Positions 1 through 9,128 of a stretch of 64,000 bases of DNA are shown here, piece by piece. Under the pieces are notes generated by a model. It saw only the letters and a program-made list of their open reading frames with translations, ran no database searches and was not told where the DNA came from. Numbering within the stretch: position 1 is the first letter of the stretch; the number at the start of each line of letters is the position of its first letter. Source of the stretch: JBGZFC01 sp964631255 (GTDB lineage: Bacteria; Bacteroidota; Bacteroidia; Bacteroidales; Dysgonomonadaceae); contig CAZVWS010000002.1 of assembly GCA_964631255.1 (NCBI GenBank), positions 1 to 64,000 of the forward strand, read 5' to 3'. The translations under genes and the position numbers were made by a program.

Positions 1-1
1 T

Positions 2-1528
2 AACGTAATCATAGATAAAAAATATGGCGCACCACAAATTACCAAAGATGGTGTTACAGTAGCCAAAGAAATTGAATTGGAAGATTCATTCGAAAATATG
101 GGAGCACAACTGGTAAAAGAAGTTGCTTCTAAAACCAACGACGATGCCGGCGACGGAACAACAACTGCCACCGTTTTGGCACAATCCATCATTGGTGTTG
201 GTCTGAAAAACGTAACTGCCGGTGCCAATCCAATGGATTTGAAACGTGGTATTGACAAAGCTGTTTCCAAAATTGTGGAAAACCTCAAAGAACAAGCCGT
301 AGAAATTGGCGACGATTTGAAAAAAATTGAAAACGTGGCAAAAATTTCTGCCAATGGCGATGAAACAATCGGTAAACTGATTGCCGAAGCCATGGAAAAA
401 GTGAGCAAAGAAGGCGTTATCACCGTTGAAGAATCCAAAGGTACAGATACTTATGTAGAAGTGGTAGAGGGTATGCAATTCGACAGAGGATACATTTCGC
501 CCTACTTCGTAACAGATACCGAAAGCATGGAGGTAGAATTTGAAAATCCGTTGATTTTGATTCACGATAAAAAAATCTCTGCCATCAAAGATCTATTGCC
601 CATCCTCGAAAAAGGTGTGCAAACCGGAAAACCACTTTTGATTATTGCCGAAGATATCGATTCGGAAGCACTTACTACACTGGTTGTAAATCGCTTGCGT
701 GGTTCACTGAAAATTGCTGCAGTAAAAGCACCGGGATTTGGCGACCGTCGTAAAGAGATGTTGGAAGACATTGCCATTTTGACAGGAGGAGTTGTTATTT
801 CGGACGAAAAAGGATTAACTCTCGAAAATGCTACTCTCGAAATGCTCGGTAGCGCAGAAAAAATTACTATCGACAAAGATAACACTACCATTGTAAACGG
901 TGTGGGCGACAAGGACGCAATCCAAGCTCGCATTGGTCAAATTCGTACACAAATCGACAGAACAACTTCCGATTACGACCGCGAAAAATTGCAAGAACGT
1001 TTGGCAAAACTTGCCGGTGGTGTAGCTGTACTTTACGTAGGTGCTCCTTCGGAAGTGGAAATGAAAGAGAAAAAAGACCGCGTACAAGATGCGCTTTCTG
1101 CAACTCGTGCTGCAGTAGAAGAAGGAACTGTTCCCGGAGGTGGTGTAGCTTACATTCGTGCCAGCGAAGTTTTAGAAAACTTAAAAGGCGATAACGAAGA
1201 CGAAACTACCGGTATCGAAATTGTGAAACGTGCTATCGAAGAGCCACTTCGCCAAATTGTAGCCAATGCAGGCAAAGAAGGCGCAGTAGTTGTACAAAAA
1301 GTAAGAGAAGGAAAAGCCGATTTTGGTTACAACGCACGTGCCGAAAAATATGAAAATCTGTATGAAACAGGCGTTATTGACCCGGCAAAAGTTACTCGTG
1401 TTGCGTTGGAAAATGCTGCTTCTATTGCCGGCATGTTCTTAACAACCGAGTGCGTAATTACCGACAAAAAAGAAGACAATCCGGCTCCGCAAATGCCTAT
1501 GGGCGGCGGCATGGGTGGCATGATGTAA
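2..1528 (+). CDS. groL: Chaperonin GroEL, 5'-truncated by the window edge
   Basis: The reading frame is open from base 2 and continues a GroEL chain already in progress (NVIIDKKYGAPQITKDG), so roughly the first 35 residues lie outside the window. The rest shows family hallmarks: the ATP-pocket stretch DDAGDGTTTATVLAQ, the apical domain, the equatorial segment VPGGGVAY, and a Gly/Met-rich tail (MPMGGGMGGMM) typical of bacterial group I chaperonins. It forms the double-ring cytosolic folding machine with GroES, whose gene is expected just upstream. The next gene is convergent and a strong hairpin terminator follows the stop codon, so groEL ends its transcript here. Confidence 0.98.
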   Translation, partial: NVIIDKKYGAPQITKDGVTVAKEIELEDSFENMGAQLVKEVASKTNDDAGDGTTTATVLAQSIIGVGLKNVTAGANPMDLKRGIDKAVSKIVENLKEQAVEIGDDLKKIENVAKISANGDETIGKLIAEAMEKVSKEGVITVEESKGTDTYVEVVEGMQFDRGYISPYFVTDTESMEVEFENPLILIHDKKISAIKDLLPILEKGVQTGKPLLIIAEDIDSEALTTLVVNRLRGSLKIAAVKAPGFGDRRKEMLEDIAILTGGVVISDEKGLTLENATLEMLGSAEKITIDKDNTTIVNGVGDKDAIQARIGQIRTQIDRTTSDYDREKLQERLAKLAGGVAVLYVGAPSEVEMKEKKDRVQDALSATRAAVEEGTVPGGGVAYIRASEVLENLKGDNEDETTGIEIVKRAIEEPLRQIVANAGKEGAVVVQKVREGKADFGYNARAEKYENLYETGVIDPAKVTRVALENAASIAGMFLTTECVITDKKEDNPAPQMPMGGGMGGMM

Positions 1529-1586
1529 TAACAGAATGCACACAAAAACCGTGTAAGAAATTATAAATAAAAGTATTATATTTTTT

Positions 1587-1626
1587 AAAAGCCAACTATC
1601 TGTATTAAAGATGGTTGGCTTTTTAT
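1587..1626 (+). terminator. Rho-independent terminator of groEL
   Basis: A 15-bp stem (1587-1601 with 1609-1623, one G-U wobble) and a 7-nt loop, ending in a run of T. It lies about 60 nt downstream of the groEL stop codon. Confidence 0.9.
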
Positions 1627-1672
1627 ATTGGTTTTTTAAACTATTTGTGCGAACTAAAAAGTCTTGTTCGGA

Positions 1673-2755
1673 TTACTCCAAAGCCATCAGTGCAAACGAG
1701 GCAAGCCAATGGTCGCCACCATAATTTCCTTCAAATACAAAGGGTAGGGCGTTGTTGAGAAGCGATTGCGATGCTTGAGTAAAGGTTTGTTTCAACGGAT
1801 TACTGTCGGGCAATGCAGCGGCAATACCTTTCATGCACCATGTGCGAGAAAAAGACAAACCCACCAAATGAACAGTCTGAAAATCATTGATATCGCTCAC
1901 TTCCGGAATATCACAAATTCTTTCGATTCCGCTTGGTGTATAAAAATTTTGCAACCAAATCTCGAATTGTGCAGGATTTAATATTCGGCGCATCAAATCG
2001 GCAATTTGCAAACTGGGCGATAAAAAATCGGCTCCGTCGGGTTCGAGGTGCGCCGGAGTTTGCACATCGTTTTGATAAAACAAAAGTGATTTTTCTACCA
2101 ATTGCTTCTCAAATTCTTGCTGATTAGTTGCTCTTGCCCAATCCAAAGCAAGTGCAAGCGCAAAAGCAGCGTTTGGATGCACTCCTGTGCGATTGGGATA
2201 AGTCTGTTTGGGTAAATAGATTTGCCAGAGAGAGACTATTTTTTCGGTCAGAGGACGCAAGTTTTCGTGCCATTTTTTGGCAAGCGCATCGTCCCATGTT
2301 GCTAACTCTTCGTCCAATTTCAAAATCCAAGCCCAACCATAGGTTCTTTCAAAAATGGACGCCGATTCATATTTGGTAAAATACTCTTTTTCATCAATAA
2401 TCTTCTCTTTCACAAACGAATTGTTTAAGATTTCGATTATGTTATCTCTGTTCGCTATATTGGGTTTTGTTTTCAGCAAACGCACCAACATCCAGTGGCT
2501 ATGCACGCTACTGTGCCAATCGAAACAACCGTAAAAAACGGGATGCAATTCTTGTGGCGTCAGCTTAGATTCATCGGCATTGTTGATGATGTGTGCAGTT
2601 TTGTTGGGATACTCTTGGTTGATGCAATGTAGTGGAAGCTGCGACAGTTGCAATGCAATTTCATCGGTCAATTCTACGTTATTCTGTGCTTGAATAGGAA
2701 GAGAAGCAATTGTAATAGAAATAAAAACGGCTAAAAATAAATAAATTAATCTCAT
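1673..2755 (-). CDS. Secreted DUF2891 family protein
   Basis: A 360-residue protein with a clear N-terminal signal peptide (hydrophobic residues 3-22, then AQ), so it is exported. The stretch HPVFYGCFDWHSSVHSHW (about residues 90-107) matches the conserved core I associate with DUF2891, and the length fits that family. Its enzymatic role is unknown to me; the alpha-helical, Trp/His-rich composition resembles glycan-active toroid folds, but that is only an impression. It is convergent with groEL. A TATATTTG -7 box lies about 80 nt upstream of the start. Confidence 0.75.
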   Translation of the reverse strand: MRLIYLFLAVFISITIASLPIQAQNNVELTDEIALQLSQLPLHCINQEYPNKTAHIINNADESKLTPQELHPVFYGCFDWHSSVHSHWMLVRLLKTKPNIANRDNIIEILNNSFVKEKIIDEKEYFTKYESASIFERTYGWAWILKLDEELATWDDALAKKWHENLRPLTEKIVSLWQIYLPKQTYPNRTGVHPNAAFALALALDWARATNQQEFEKQLVEKSLLFYQNDVQTPAHLEPDGADFLSPSLQIADLMRRILNPAQFEIWLQNFYTPSGIERICDIPEVSDINDFQTVHLVGLSFSRTWCMKGIAAALPDSNPLKQTFTQASQSLLNNALPFVFEGNYGGDHWLASFALMALE

Positions 2756-2831
2756 AATTGTAATGGATGTTTGATTTAAAAAAAACTATTTTGATCTCCG
2801 AGAAATTTCAACCTCAAAGTCAAATTGTTTA

Positions 2832-2839
2832 CAAATATA
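2832..2839 (-). promoter_or_regulatory. -7 box for the DUF2891 gene
   Basis: CAAATATA on the + strand reads TATATTTG on the - strand, a full match to TAnnTTTG, about 77 nt upstream of the start codon at 2755. Confidence 0.5.
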
Positions 2840-2997
2840 AATCAAATTGCAGAGAAATCTCCCAATAAGTCGATTTTTGTATTCAATTATTTGATACTGA
2901 TTGCTTCGTTATCTCGATTAAAAAACCCCAAATACGTATAAACACGAGGCAAGAAGTTCCAACACAACAATCAATTAAGTTTTCTTAGTAAAGTTTA

Positions 2998-3029
2998 TTT
3001 GTTAAAATCAAATATAGAAAATACATTTG
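2998..3029 (+). promoter_or_regulatory. Bacteroidota promoter for the DUF4919 gene
   Basis: TTTG at 2998-3001, a 20-bp spacer and TACATTTG at 3022-3029 match both halves of the -33/-7 consensus. The predicted transcription start is about 30 nt before the ATG at 3065. Confidence 0.7.
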
Positions 3030-3064
3030 CTGTAATATTTTAAAACAAAAATTGAATACAAAAA

Positions 3065-3763
3065 ATGAAAAAGATTTCAATACTACTATTATTTGTTTTT
3101 ATAGGTTTAGCAACTTTCGCACAAGACTCGGATTTTCAAGCCCCTAACTACAGCGAAATTGAGAAAAACATCCAAAATGAGTCTTCCAATCTGCATTATC
3201 CCAAACTGATGGCGCGCTATTTCGCGGGAGATTCTACACTCACTTCTATCGAACAAAGACACCTATACTATGGATATGTTTTTCAACCCAATTATCAACC
3301 TGCCGATACATCGCAATACAATGCAAAAATGGCGGATTTACTGAGCAAACAATCGTTTGTGGCAGACGATTACAAAACCATTTTGCAATATGCCGATGCG
3401 CTGCTTTTGGAAGATCCTTTCAACCTGAGAGCACTCAACGCCAAGCTGTTGGTTTTTGCCCAAAATAACGATGTGGAGTCGTATAAAAAAGTGTCGCAAC
3501 AAAGAAAAAATGTGCAGTTGGCAATTGTCAATTCCGGCGATGGTATGTCGAAATCTTCTCCGTATTATGTTATTAAAGTGGCACACGAATATGATTTGTT
3601 GGGATTTTTGGGTTTCCAATTTGGAGGTGTTGATAAAATTGAGAAAAAATGCCAATGCAATTATTTGACTTTGGCTACCAATAAATTCGGGATTGACAAG
3701 ATGTATTTTGATATTACGCCGGTACTTAATTACGTGAGAAAACATGGTTCCGGAAAAATTTAA
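3065..3763 (+). CDS. Secreted DUF4919 family protein
   Basis: A 232-residue protein with a signal peptide (MKKISILLLFVFIGLATFAQ, cleavage near AQ). The mature part carries the motif YFAGDSTLTSIEQRHLYYGY and a helical repeat-like body (NAKMADLLSKQ, YADALLLEDPFNLRAL) that I recognise from DUF4919, a Bacteroidota family of unknown role. It is probably periplasmic or surface-associated. It has its own consensus promoter and a shared bidirectional terminator downstream, so it looks monocistronic. The function cannot be inferred from its neighbours. Confidence 0.75.
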   Translation: MKKISILLLFVFIGLATFAQDSDFQAPNYSEIEKNIQNESSNLHYPKLMARYFAGDSTLTSIEQRHLYYGYVFQPNYQPADTSQYNAKMADLLSKQSFVADDYKTILQYADALLLEDPFNLRALNAKLLVFAQNNDVESYKKVSQQRKNVQLAIVNSGDGMSKSSPYYVIKVAHEYDLLGFLGFQFGGVDKIEKKCQCNYLTLATNKFGIDKMYFDITPVLNYVRKHGSGKI

Positions 3764-3807
3764 CAAAAAGCAATTCAAGTGAATTATTCTCGTTGCTAAT
3801 CAATTAT

Positions 3808-3851
3808 AAAAAAGTGAGGTTGTAAAAACAAATTTACAACCTCACTTTTTT
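3808..3851. terminator. Bidirectional terminator
   Basis: A perfect 19-bp inverted repeat (3808-3826 and 3833-3851) with a 6-nt loop, an A-run on the left and a T-run on the right. It lies between the convergent DUF4919 and serine dehydratase genes and can serve both. Confidence 0.92.
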
Positions 3852-3855
3852 GTAT

Positions 3856-5073
3856 CTATCTGGTTTTATATCCTCTTGCCAACCCACCTTCGCCCGTCTC
3901 TTTGTAGAGCGACGGCAAGTCGTGTCCGGTCTGCTTCATTACTTCTACCACTCGGTCAAACGATACACGGTGTATTCCGTCAGTAAACGATGAGTACAAA
4001 TTGGCATCCATAGCACGAGCGGCAGCATAAGCATTTCGCTCGATACACGGAATTTGTACCAATCCACAAATCGGGTCGCACGTCATACCCAAGTGATGCT
4101 CCAAACCCATTTCGGCAGCATATTCAATTTGTGCCGGACTACCGCCAAACAATTGGCTTGCTGCAGCAGCTGCCATGGAACAAGCCACACCCACTTCGCC
4201 CTGACATCCCACTTCCGCTCCCGATATGGATGCATTTTGTTTCACTACATTGCCAAAAAGTCCGGCTGTTGCCAATGCCCTCAATATACGTGTTTGGGTA
4301 AAATCGCGACTTTCTTCCAAATGGAACAATACTGCCGGCAGAACGCCGCACGAACCGCAAGTGGGGGCGGTTACAATTTTTCCTCCGGCAGCATTTTCTT
4401 CCGATACTGCCAACGCGTATGCGAAAACCAAGCCACGAGATTGGAGCGACGATTTGTAGCCTTTGGCTTTGATGAAATAAGATGCTGCTTTGCGTTGCAA
4501 GTTGAGTGGACCGGGCAAAACTCCCTCATTCTCCAACCCTTTGCTCACGGCTGCTTTCATCACTTTCCATACTTCATGCAAATAGTCCCACAAGTCCGGG
4601 TCTTCGTGCATTTTTACATATTCCCAATATGAGCGGCCATTTTCTTCGCACCAAGTTTGGATATCGGTAATATTGGTAAGCGGATAGATGTCTTTTTTTG
4701 CCTCCTCCGGTAAGCCAATTATTTTATTACCATCGCTCAAAGCACCGCCTCCCACACTGTAAACTGTCCACGAGTCGATGTTTTTACCTTCGGAGTCGAA
4801 GGCTTCTAACTTCATGGCATTGGGGTGAAATGGCAAAAATGTTTTGGGCATCCACTCTATGGTTGTAGGGGCAACGGGTTCCAATACGTTTAAGATGGCC
4901 GTGTCCGTTAAGTGACCTTTGCCGGTAGCAGCCAAGCTACCATAAAGCGTTACATCAAATTTTGCGGCTTGTGGATTTCGTTCCAAAAACAGTTCTGCAG
5001 CTTTTTTTGGTCCCATGGTATGGCTGCTGGATGGACCATTGCCGATGCGATATAGTTCTTTTAATGATTTCAT
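3856..5073 (-). CDS. sdaA: L-serine ammonia-lyase (iron-sulfur, single chain)
   Basis: A 405-residue cytosolic enzyme converting L-serine to pyruvate and ammonia with a [4Fe-4S] cluster. The N-terminal beta domain begins with LKELYRIGNGPSSSHTMGP, and the alpha domain has APTCGSCGVLPAVL and CDPICGLVQIPCIERN, which supply the cluster cysteines. The length fits the fused alpha+beta form. It lies 52 nt downstream of the beta-mannosidase on the same strand, and no promoter is obvious in the gap, so co-transcription is possible. The gap contains the 9-mer AGTTCAATG twice. The bidirectional hairpin ends its transcript. Confidence 0.96.
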   Translation of the reverse strand: MKSLKELYRIGNGPSSSHTMGPKKAAELFLERNPQAAKFDVTLYGSLAATGKGHLTDTAILNVLEPVAPTTIEWMPKTFLPFHPNAMKLEAFDSEGKNIDSWTVYSVGGGALSDGNKIIGLPEEAKKDIYPLTNITDIQTWCEENGRSYWEYVKMHEDPDLWDYLHEVWKVMKAAVSKGLENEGVLPGPLNLQRKAASYFIKAKGYKSSLQSRGLVFAYALAVSEENAAGGKIVTAPTCGSCGVLPAVLFHLEESRDFTQTRILRALATAGLFGNVVKQNASISGAEVGCQGEVGVACSMAAAAASQLFGGSPAQIEYAAEMGLEHHLGMTCDPICGLVQIPCIERNAYAAARAMDANLYSSFTDGIHRVSFDRVVEVMKQTGHDLPSLYKETGEGGLARGYKTR

Positions 5074-5125
5074 TATTTTTATAAGTTCAATGTTTAAAGT
5101 TCAATGTAAAAACCTTAAACTTTTA

Positions 5126-7675
5126 TTAATACGTTTCTCTCACGTGTTTAATCATAATCGGTGTTTTTTCGCTCGCTTTCAGTTGGGGGGAAGTTATTTC
5201 AATCACCTTTTTTTCGCCCGGTAGCAAATTTACGAAATTATCTGAGAATTTCGCACCCATTATGGGAATTTCTACAAAAATATCCTTTGCCAATTTTTTA
5301 CTCAACAGCGTTACCGTATATTTTCCATCGGCATATTTTACCGATTGTTTCACTTCGGTTTGCGGCAAGTTGAGTTTGTTGGGCCAATAGAAAAAATAGT
5401 CTTTGGTAGAAACCGTTTTCCCTTTGCTGTCGCTCAGCCACGCCCTAATCATGGTGTGGCTACGTGCCTCTTCCGATATAAACTCTGCGGTATTCACAGT
5501 TTTTACAATATGGCTGGAATTGGCTTTGGCACTCACTTTTTCTTTTATCTGCTTGATTACTCCTGTCTCGAAATCTACCCATTGAATTGTTAAATGCAAA
5601 TCGGGGATATCGGTCAGATAATCGCTCATGGTGAAGTAGTTCAATTGGTTGTCTTGCCGTTTCACACCCAATGCCAACGGCGCAAAAACATTGCGTGCAC
5701 GGTAATGTTGCGCTTTCCAGTTGTTGTAATAATCGATACTTGCCCACGAAACCACCGGCCAACTGTCGTTTATCTGCCAGTAGAGCGCGCCCATGCAGTA
5801 GGGACGCCCGCGGCGCATGGCTTCTATCGATTCTTCCATGCCGTTGCCCTGCATCAAGAGCCCGATATACACGAAATCTTCAAAGTTTTTGGGCTCACGA
5901 TAGTACATGTCCATGTATTTTTTGATGAGCGAGTTGCCCGTGGATGCTTTCTGATGAATTTTCATCACGTCGCTCTCCAAGTGCCATTGGGCGGAATCGG
6001 GAGCGAAGGAGCGGATGGTTTTCATTTCGGGAAACGACTGGAATCCGAATTCGCTGGCAAAACGAGGTAACCGGTCTGCCAACGCCTCAAAAGGCATGTG
6101 TCCGTACCACAAACCCCAGTCGTGCACGTCGCTCACGGCAAAAGTTTCGGGCTTGCCCCAGTTGGGGATGTAGGGCGAGCCGTGGATGTAGCTGCGTGTG
6201 CCGTCGTATTCGGTTACCAGATTGGGGATTAGCTGTCGGAATGTTTTCTCGTATCCATCAAACCACATTTGCATGATTTCGGGCGGATATTGCTTGTCCC
6301 AACCCCAGAATTTCAGGCCTTCTTCCACCTCGTTGTTGCCGCACCAAAAGGCCAACGACGCGTGGTTTCTCAACCGTTTGATGTTGTAAACGGCTTCGTC
6401 TTTCACGTTTGCCAAAAACGCGTCATCAGACGGGTAGGGCACGCAGCCGAAAATAAAATCCTGCCATACCAGAATGCCCCGCTCGTCGGCTTGGCGGTAA
6501 AACGCCTCGTTCTCGTAAATGCCGCCGCCCCAAACGCGAACAAAGTTCATATTGGCCGCCTCTATATTATCGAAAAGCCTGTTGTAGTATGCCGAGTCTT
6601 GTTGCGAAGTGAATGTTTCGCCCGGAATATAATTGGCGCCTTTGGCGAAAAGCGGTATGCCGTTTACCTCGAAATAGAACGAACGGCCATGCTCGTCGGG
6701 CTCTTGTACCAGGCGAACCGAACGCAAACCGATGCTTTCTGTTTTCGCATCAATAGATTGATTATTAGATATTATATCTACCGAGAAAGCATACAGATGT
6801 TGTTTGCCCCAGTTGACAGGCATCCACAACAAGGGATTCTCAATAGCGATGGGTAGCGATATTTTATTGATGCCTTTTTTCAATGAAACTTCTTTCTGAA
6901 TTTCGGCATATTTTATCTTTTTATGCGAGGCGGTAATTTTTACGGTGGCCGTAACATCTTCGGCGGCTGTAACTTCGACGATGTTTTCTGTTTCGGCCTT
7001 CTCTTTGGTGATGCGCTTTTGTTTTACATAAAAATCATCGATGCGCACCTTATCGTAAAACGTGAGCGAAACCGGCTTCCAAATGCCCATTTGCACCAGG
7101 CGGATGCCCCAGTCCCAACCAAAATGGTAGGGCGCTTTGCGGTTGTAGATGCTCAGCTTTTCTTCGCGATGGTCGTTTCCGGCGGGGTAGTCAAAACCTG
7201 CCGTGGAGCGTGTGGGCATCATGGATTGAATGGGCGAATAGAAGCGGATATGCAGGTTGTTTTCGCCCACTTTTAACTGGTTTTTTACCGATATTTTATG
7301 CCCCACAAACATGTTTTCGGAACGCAATATGCGCGAACCGTTCAGAAAAACATCGGCCTGCGTGTCCAATCCTTCAAAAAACAGAATGGCATCATCGTGA
7401 GCCAGCTGCCCGGATGTAACGGTAAACGATTTCCGAAAATCCCAGTTTTCATCCTCCGGCCATTGCACCTGTTTTTCATTGGTGCCGTAAAACGGGTCGG
7501 GCAAAATGCCGTGGCGCACCAAATCGAGCTGCACCGAGCCGGGCACTTGGGCATCGCGCCACTCGTTTTTATCGGCTTGCGAAAATTGCCAGCCGTGGTT
7601 TAATGAAATGGTTTGCGGTTGTTGCGCAAACAGGAGAAATGGAAAGAGAAAAAATAGGAGAAATACAAATCGCAT
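5126..7675 (-). CDS. Beta-mannosidase, glycoside hydrolase family 2
   Basis: An 849-residue exported enzyme: a signal peptide (to about residue 18), a jelly-roll sugar-binding domain, Ig-like domains and a TIM barrel. Catalytic residues are visible as the acid/base Glu449 in WCGNNEVEEG and the nucleophile Glu542 in FASEFGFQSFPE, with VWGGGIYE upstream, as in Bacteroides beta-mannosidases. It releases beta-linked mannose from the non-reducing ends of mannan or N-glycan oligosaccharides, probably in the periplasm. A TATATTTG -7 box sits about 60 nt upstream. No SusCD pair is nearby, so it is not in an obvious polysaccharide utilisation locus. Confidence 0.93.
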   Translation of the reverse strand: MRFVFLLFFLFPFLLFAQQPQTISLNHGWQFSQADKNEWRDAQVPGSVQLDLVRHGILPDPFYGTNEKQVQWPEDENWDFRKSFTVTSGQLAHDDAILFFEGLDTQADVFLNGSRILRSENMFVGHKISVKNQLKVGENNLHIRFYSPIQSMMPTRSTAGFDYPAGNDHREEKLSIYNRKAPYHFGWDWGIRLVQMGIWKPVSLTFYDKVRIDDFYVKQKRITKEKAETENIVEVTAAEDVTATVKITASHKKIKYAEIQKEVSLKKGINKISLPIAIENPLLWMPVNWGKQHLYAFSVDIISNNQSIDAKTESIGLRSVRLVQEPDEHGRSFYFEVNGIPLFAKGANYIPGETFTSQQDSAYYNRLFDNIEAANMNFVRVWGGGIYENEAFYRQADERGILVWQDFIFGCVPYPSDDAFLANVKDEAVYNIKRLRNHASLAFWCGNNEVEEGLKFWGWDKQYPPEIMQMWFDGYEKTFRQLIPNLVTEYDGTRSYIHGSPYIPNWGKPETFAVSDVHDWGLWYGHMPFEALADRLPRFASEFGFQSFPEMKTIRSFAPDSAQWHLESDVMKIHQKASTGNSLIKKYMDMYYREPKNFEDFVYIGLLMQGNGMEESIEAMRRGRPYCMGALYWQINDSWPVVSWASIDYYNNWKAQHYRARNVFAPLALGVKRQDNQLNYFTMSDYLTDIPDLHLTIQWVDFETGVIKQIKEKVSAKANSSHIVKTVNTAEFISEEARSHTMIRAWLSDSKGKTVSTKDYFFYWPNKLNLPQTEVKQSVKYADGKYTVTLLSKKLAKDIFVEIPIMGAKFSDNFVNLLPGEKKVIEITSPQLKASEKTPIMIKHVRETY

Positions 7676-7736
7676 ACAGTTATTGAAATTAGTGAGTTTA
7701 ATAATAGTTTATATCAACAGCTCAACTATCTGTTTA

Positions 7737-7744
7737 CAAATATA
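7737..7744 (-). promoter_or_regulatory. -7 box for the beta-mannosidase
   Basis: CAAATATA on the + strand reads TATATTTG on the - strand, about 60 nt upstream of the start codon at 7675. Confidence 0.5.
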
Positions 7745-7850
7745 CGAAATATTTGTAAGATAAATAATATCCGAAAATTCAAAGCTTTAAAATGAATACA
7801 AAAAAAGTTTATATTTATAGAAAAAAATATTATAATCCGGAAAAAAGTAT

Positions 7851-7858
7851 TATTTTTG
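7851..7858 (+). promoter_or_regulatory. -7 box for the methyltransferase
   Basis: TATTTTTG matches TAnnTTTG and predicts transcription starting near 7865. That leaves only about 10 nt before the TTG at 7875 but about 25 nt before the ATG at 7890, which supports the ATG as the start. Confidence 0.55.
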
Positions 7859-7889
7859 TAACCAATGTCCAATCTTGTATAATGTGGTT

Positions 7890-9128
7890 ATGAGTGAATA
7901 TTTATCTATTTCTGAAACAGCAAAATTACTAAATAAAAGTACAAAAACCCTTCGTCGATGGGATGAGGAAGGTAAATTAACAGCCGTTCGTGAGCCAATA
8001 AGCAACTATAGAGTTTATCGGAAAAATGAAGTTTTAGCTCTTTTTTCTGATTTCTTCGAAAAAGACAAAACGGAAACTGTCTCTAATTTTGTTGTTCCCA
8101 ATCATGATTACAAAGTGCTGGAACTTTTTGCCGGTGCAGGTGGTTTGGCTGTAGGAATGGAAAAGTCTGGTTTAAAATGCATAGCACTGAACGAAATAGA
8201 TAAATTTGCTTGTGAAACGCTTCGCCTAAACAGACCTAACTGGAAGGTTTTAGAAGGTGATATAAAGGATTTTGATTTTAGTCCTTATAACGGACAAGTA
8301 GATGTTGTAACCGGCGGATTTCCTTGTCAAGCATTTAGTTATGCCGGAAAAAAATTAGGATTATCGGATGCTCGCGGTACACTCTTTTATGAATTTGCAC
8401 GAGTTGTAAAGGAGGTTAATCCACCAATTTGTATTGGCGAGAATGTGCGTGGATTGCTTAGCCATGATAAGGGAAAAACTTTAGAGGGAATGATATCAAT
8501 ACTTGACGAAATAGGTTACAATGTGGTTCCAGTAGAAGTTTTGAAAGCGATACATTACAAAGTTCCACAAAAAAGAGAACGTTTGATTTTGGTTGGAGTG
8601 AGAAAAGATATTGATGTTAAATATGAATATCCCAAACCTTATAAAAAAGTTTATCACCTGAAAGATGCTTTGATGAAAGGAGATTTGTATGACAGCAATG
8701 TGCCAAAATCTGATGGAGCAAAATATCCGGCACGAAAAAAAGCAATTTTAGATATGGTGCCTCCAAAAGGCTATTGGCGTGATTTACCAATAGATATTCA
8801 GAAAGAATTTATGGGCGGAAGCTTCTACCTTGGCGGAGGAAAAACCGGAATGGCAAGACGTATTGGTTGGGATGAACCATGCCTTACTCTCACTTGTAGT
8901 CCTGCTCAGAAACAAACCGAACGTTGTCATCCAGACGAAACGCGTCCATTTACGGTTAGGGAGTATGCACGCATCCAGACTTTTCCTGATGATTGGAAAT
9001 TCGCCGGGTCTTTGGCTCAACAATATAAGCAGATAGGAAATGCCGTGCCTGTTAATTTGGGCAGAGAAGTTGGCTATTCGATAGTTAAATTTCTAAATGA
9101 CTATTACAATTTATCAAATCCCAAATAG
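7890..9128 (+). CDS. DNA (cytosine-5) methyltransferase with N-terminal MerR-like HTH
   Basis: 412 residues from the ATG. Residues 3-50 form a MerR/excisionase-like winged helix (YLSISETAKLLNKSTKTLRR), followed by a complete C5-methylase: motif I LELFAGAGG (78-85), motif IV GGFPCQ with catalytic Cys146, motif VI GENVRG, motif VIII QKRERLILVGV, and motif X IGNAVPVNL at the C-terminus. It should methylate a cytosine in the target of the convergent Eco47II-like nuclease, probably GGNCC, which is inferred from that family. The fused DNA-binding domain suggests that the enzyme may also control transcription of the system. Its last 25 bp overlap the 3' end of the nuclease gene. The ATG is preferred over an upstream TTG (7875). 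Confidence 0.93.
   Translation: MSEYLSISETAKLLNKSTKTLRRWDEEGKLTAVREPISNYRVYRKNEVLALFSDFFEKDKTETVSNFVVPNHDYKVLELFAGAGGLAVGMEKSGLKCIALNEIDKFACETLRLNRPNWKVLEGDIKDFDFSPYNGQVDVVTGGFPCQAFSYAGKKLGLSDARGTLFYEFARVVKEVNPPICIGENVRGLLSHDKGKTLEGMISILDEIGYNVVPVEVLKAIHYKVPQKRERLILVGVRKDIDVKYEYPKPYKKVYHLKDALMKGDLYDSNVPKSDGAKYPARKKAILDMVPPKGYWRDLPIDIQKEFMGGSFYLGGGKTGMARRIGWDEPCLTLTCSPAQKQTERCHPDETRPFTVREYARIQTFPDDWKFAGSLAQQYKQIGNAVPVNLGREVGYSIVKFLNDYYNLSNPK

Larger units (their letters stand above)
2756..3064. other. Divergent promoter region
   Basis: This 309-bp AT-rich spacer separates the divergent DUF2891 and DUF4919 genes and holds a -7 box for each direction. I see no further gene or stable RNA. Confidence 0.6.

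Noticed and set aside
5594..6070. 158-codon + strand frame within the beta-mannosidase
   Set aside because: It covers the catalytic region of a clear GH2 gene on the other strand.
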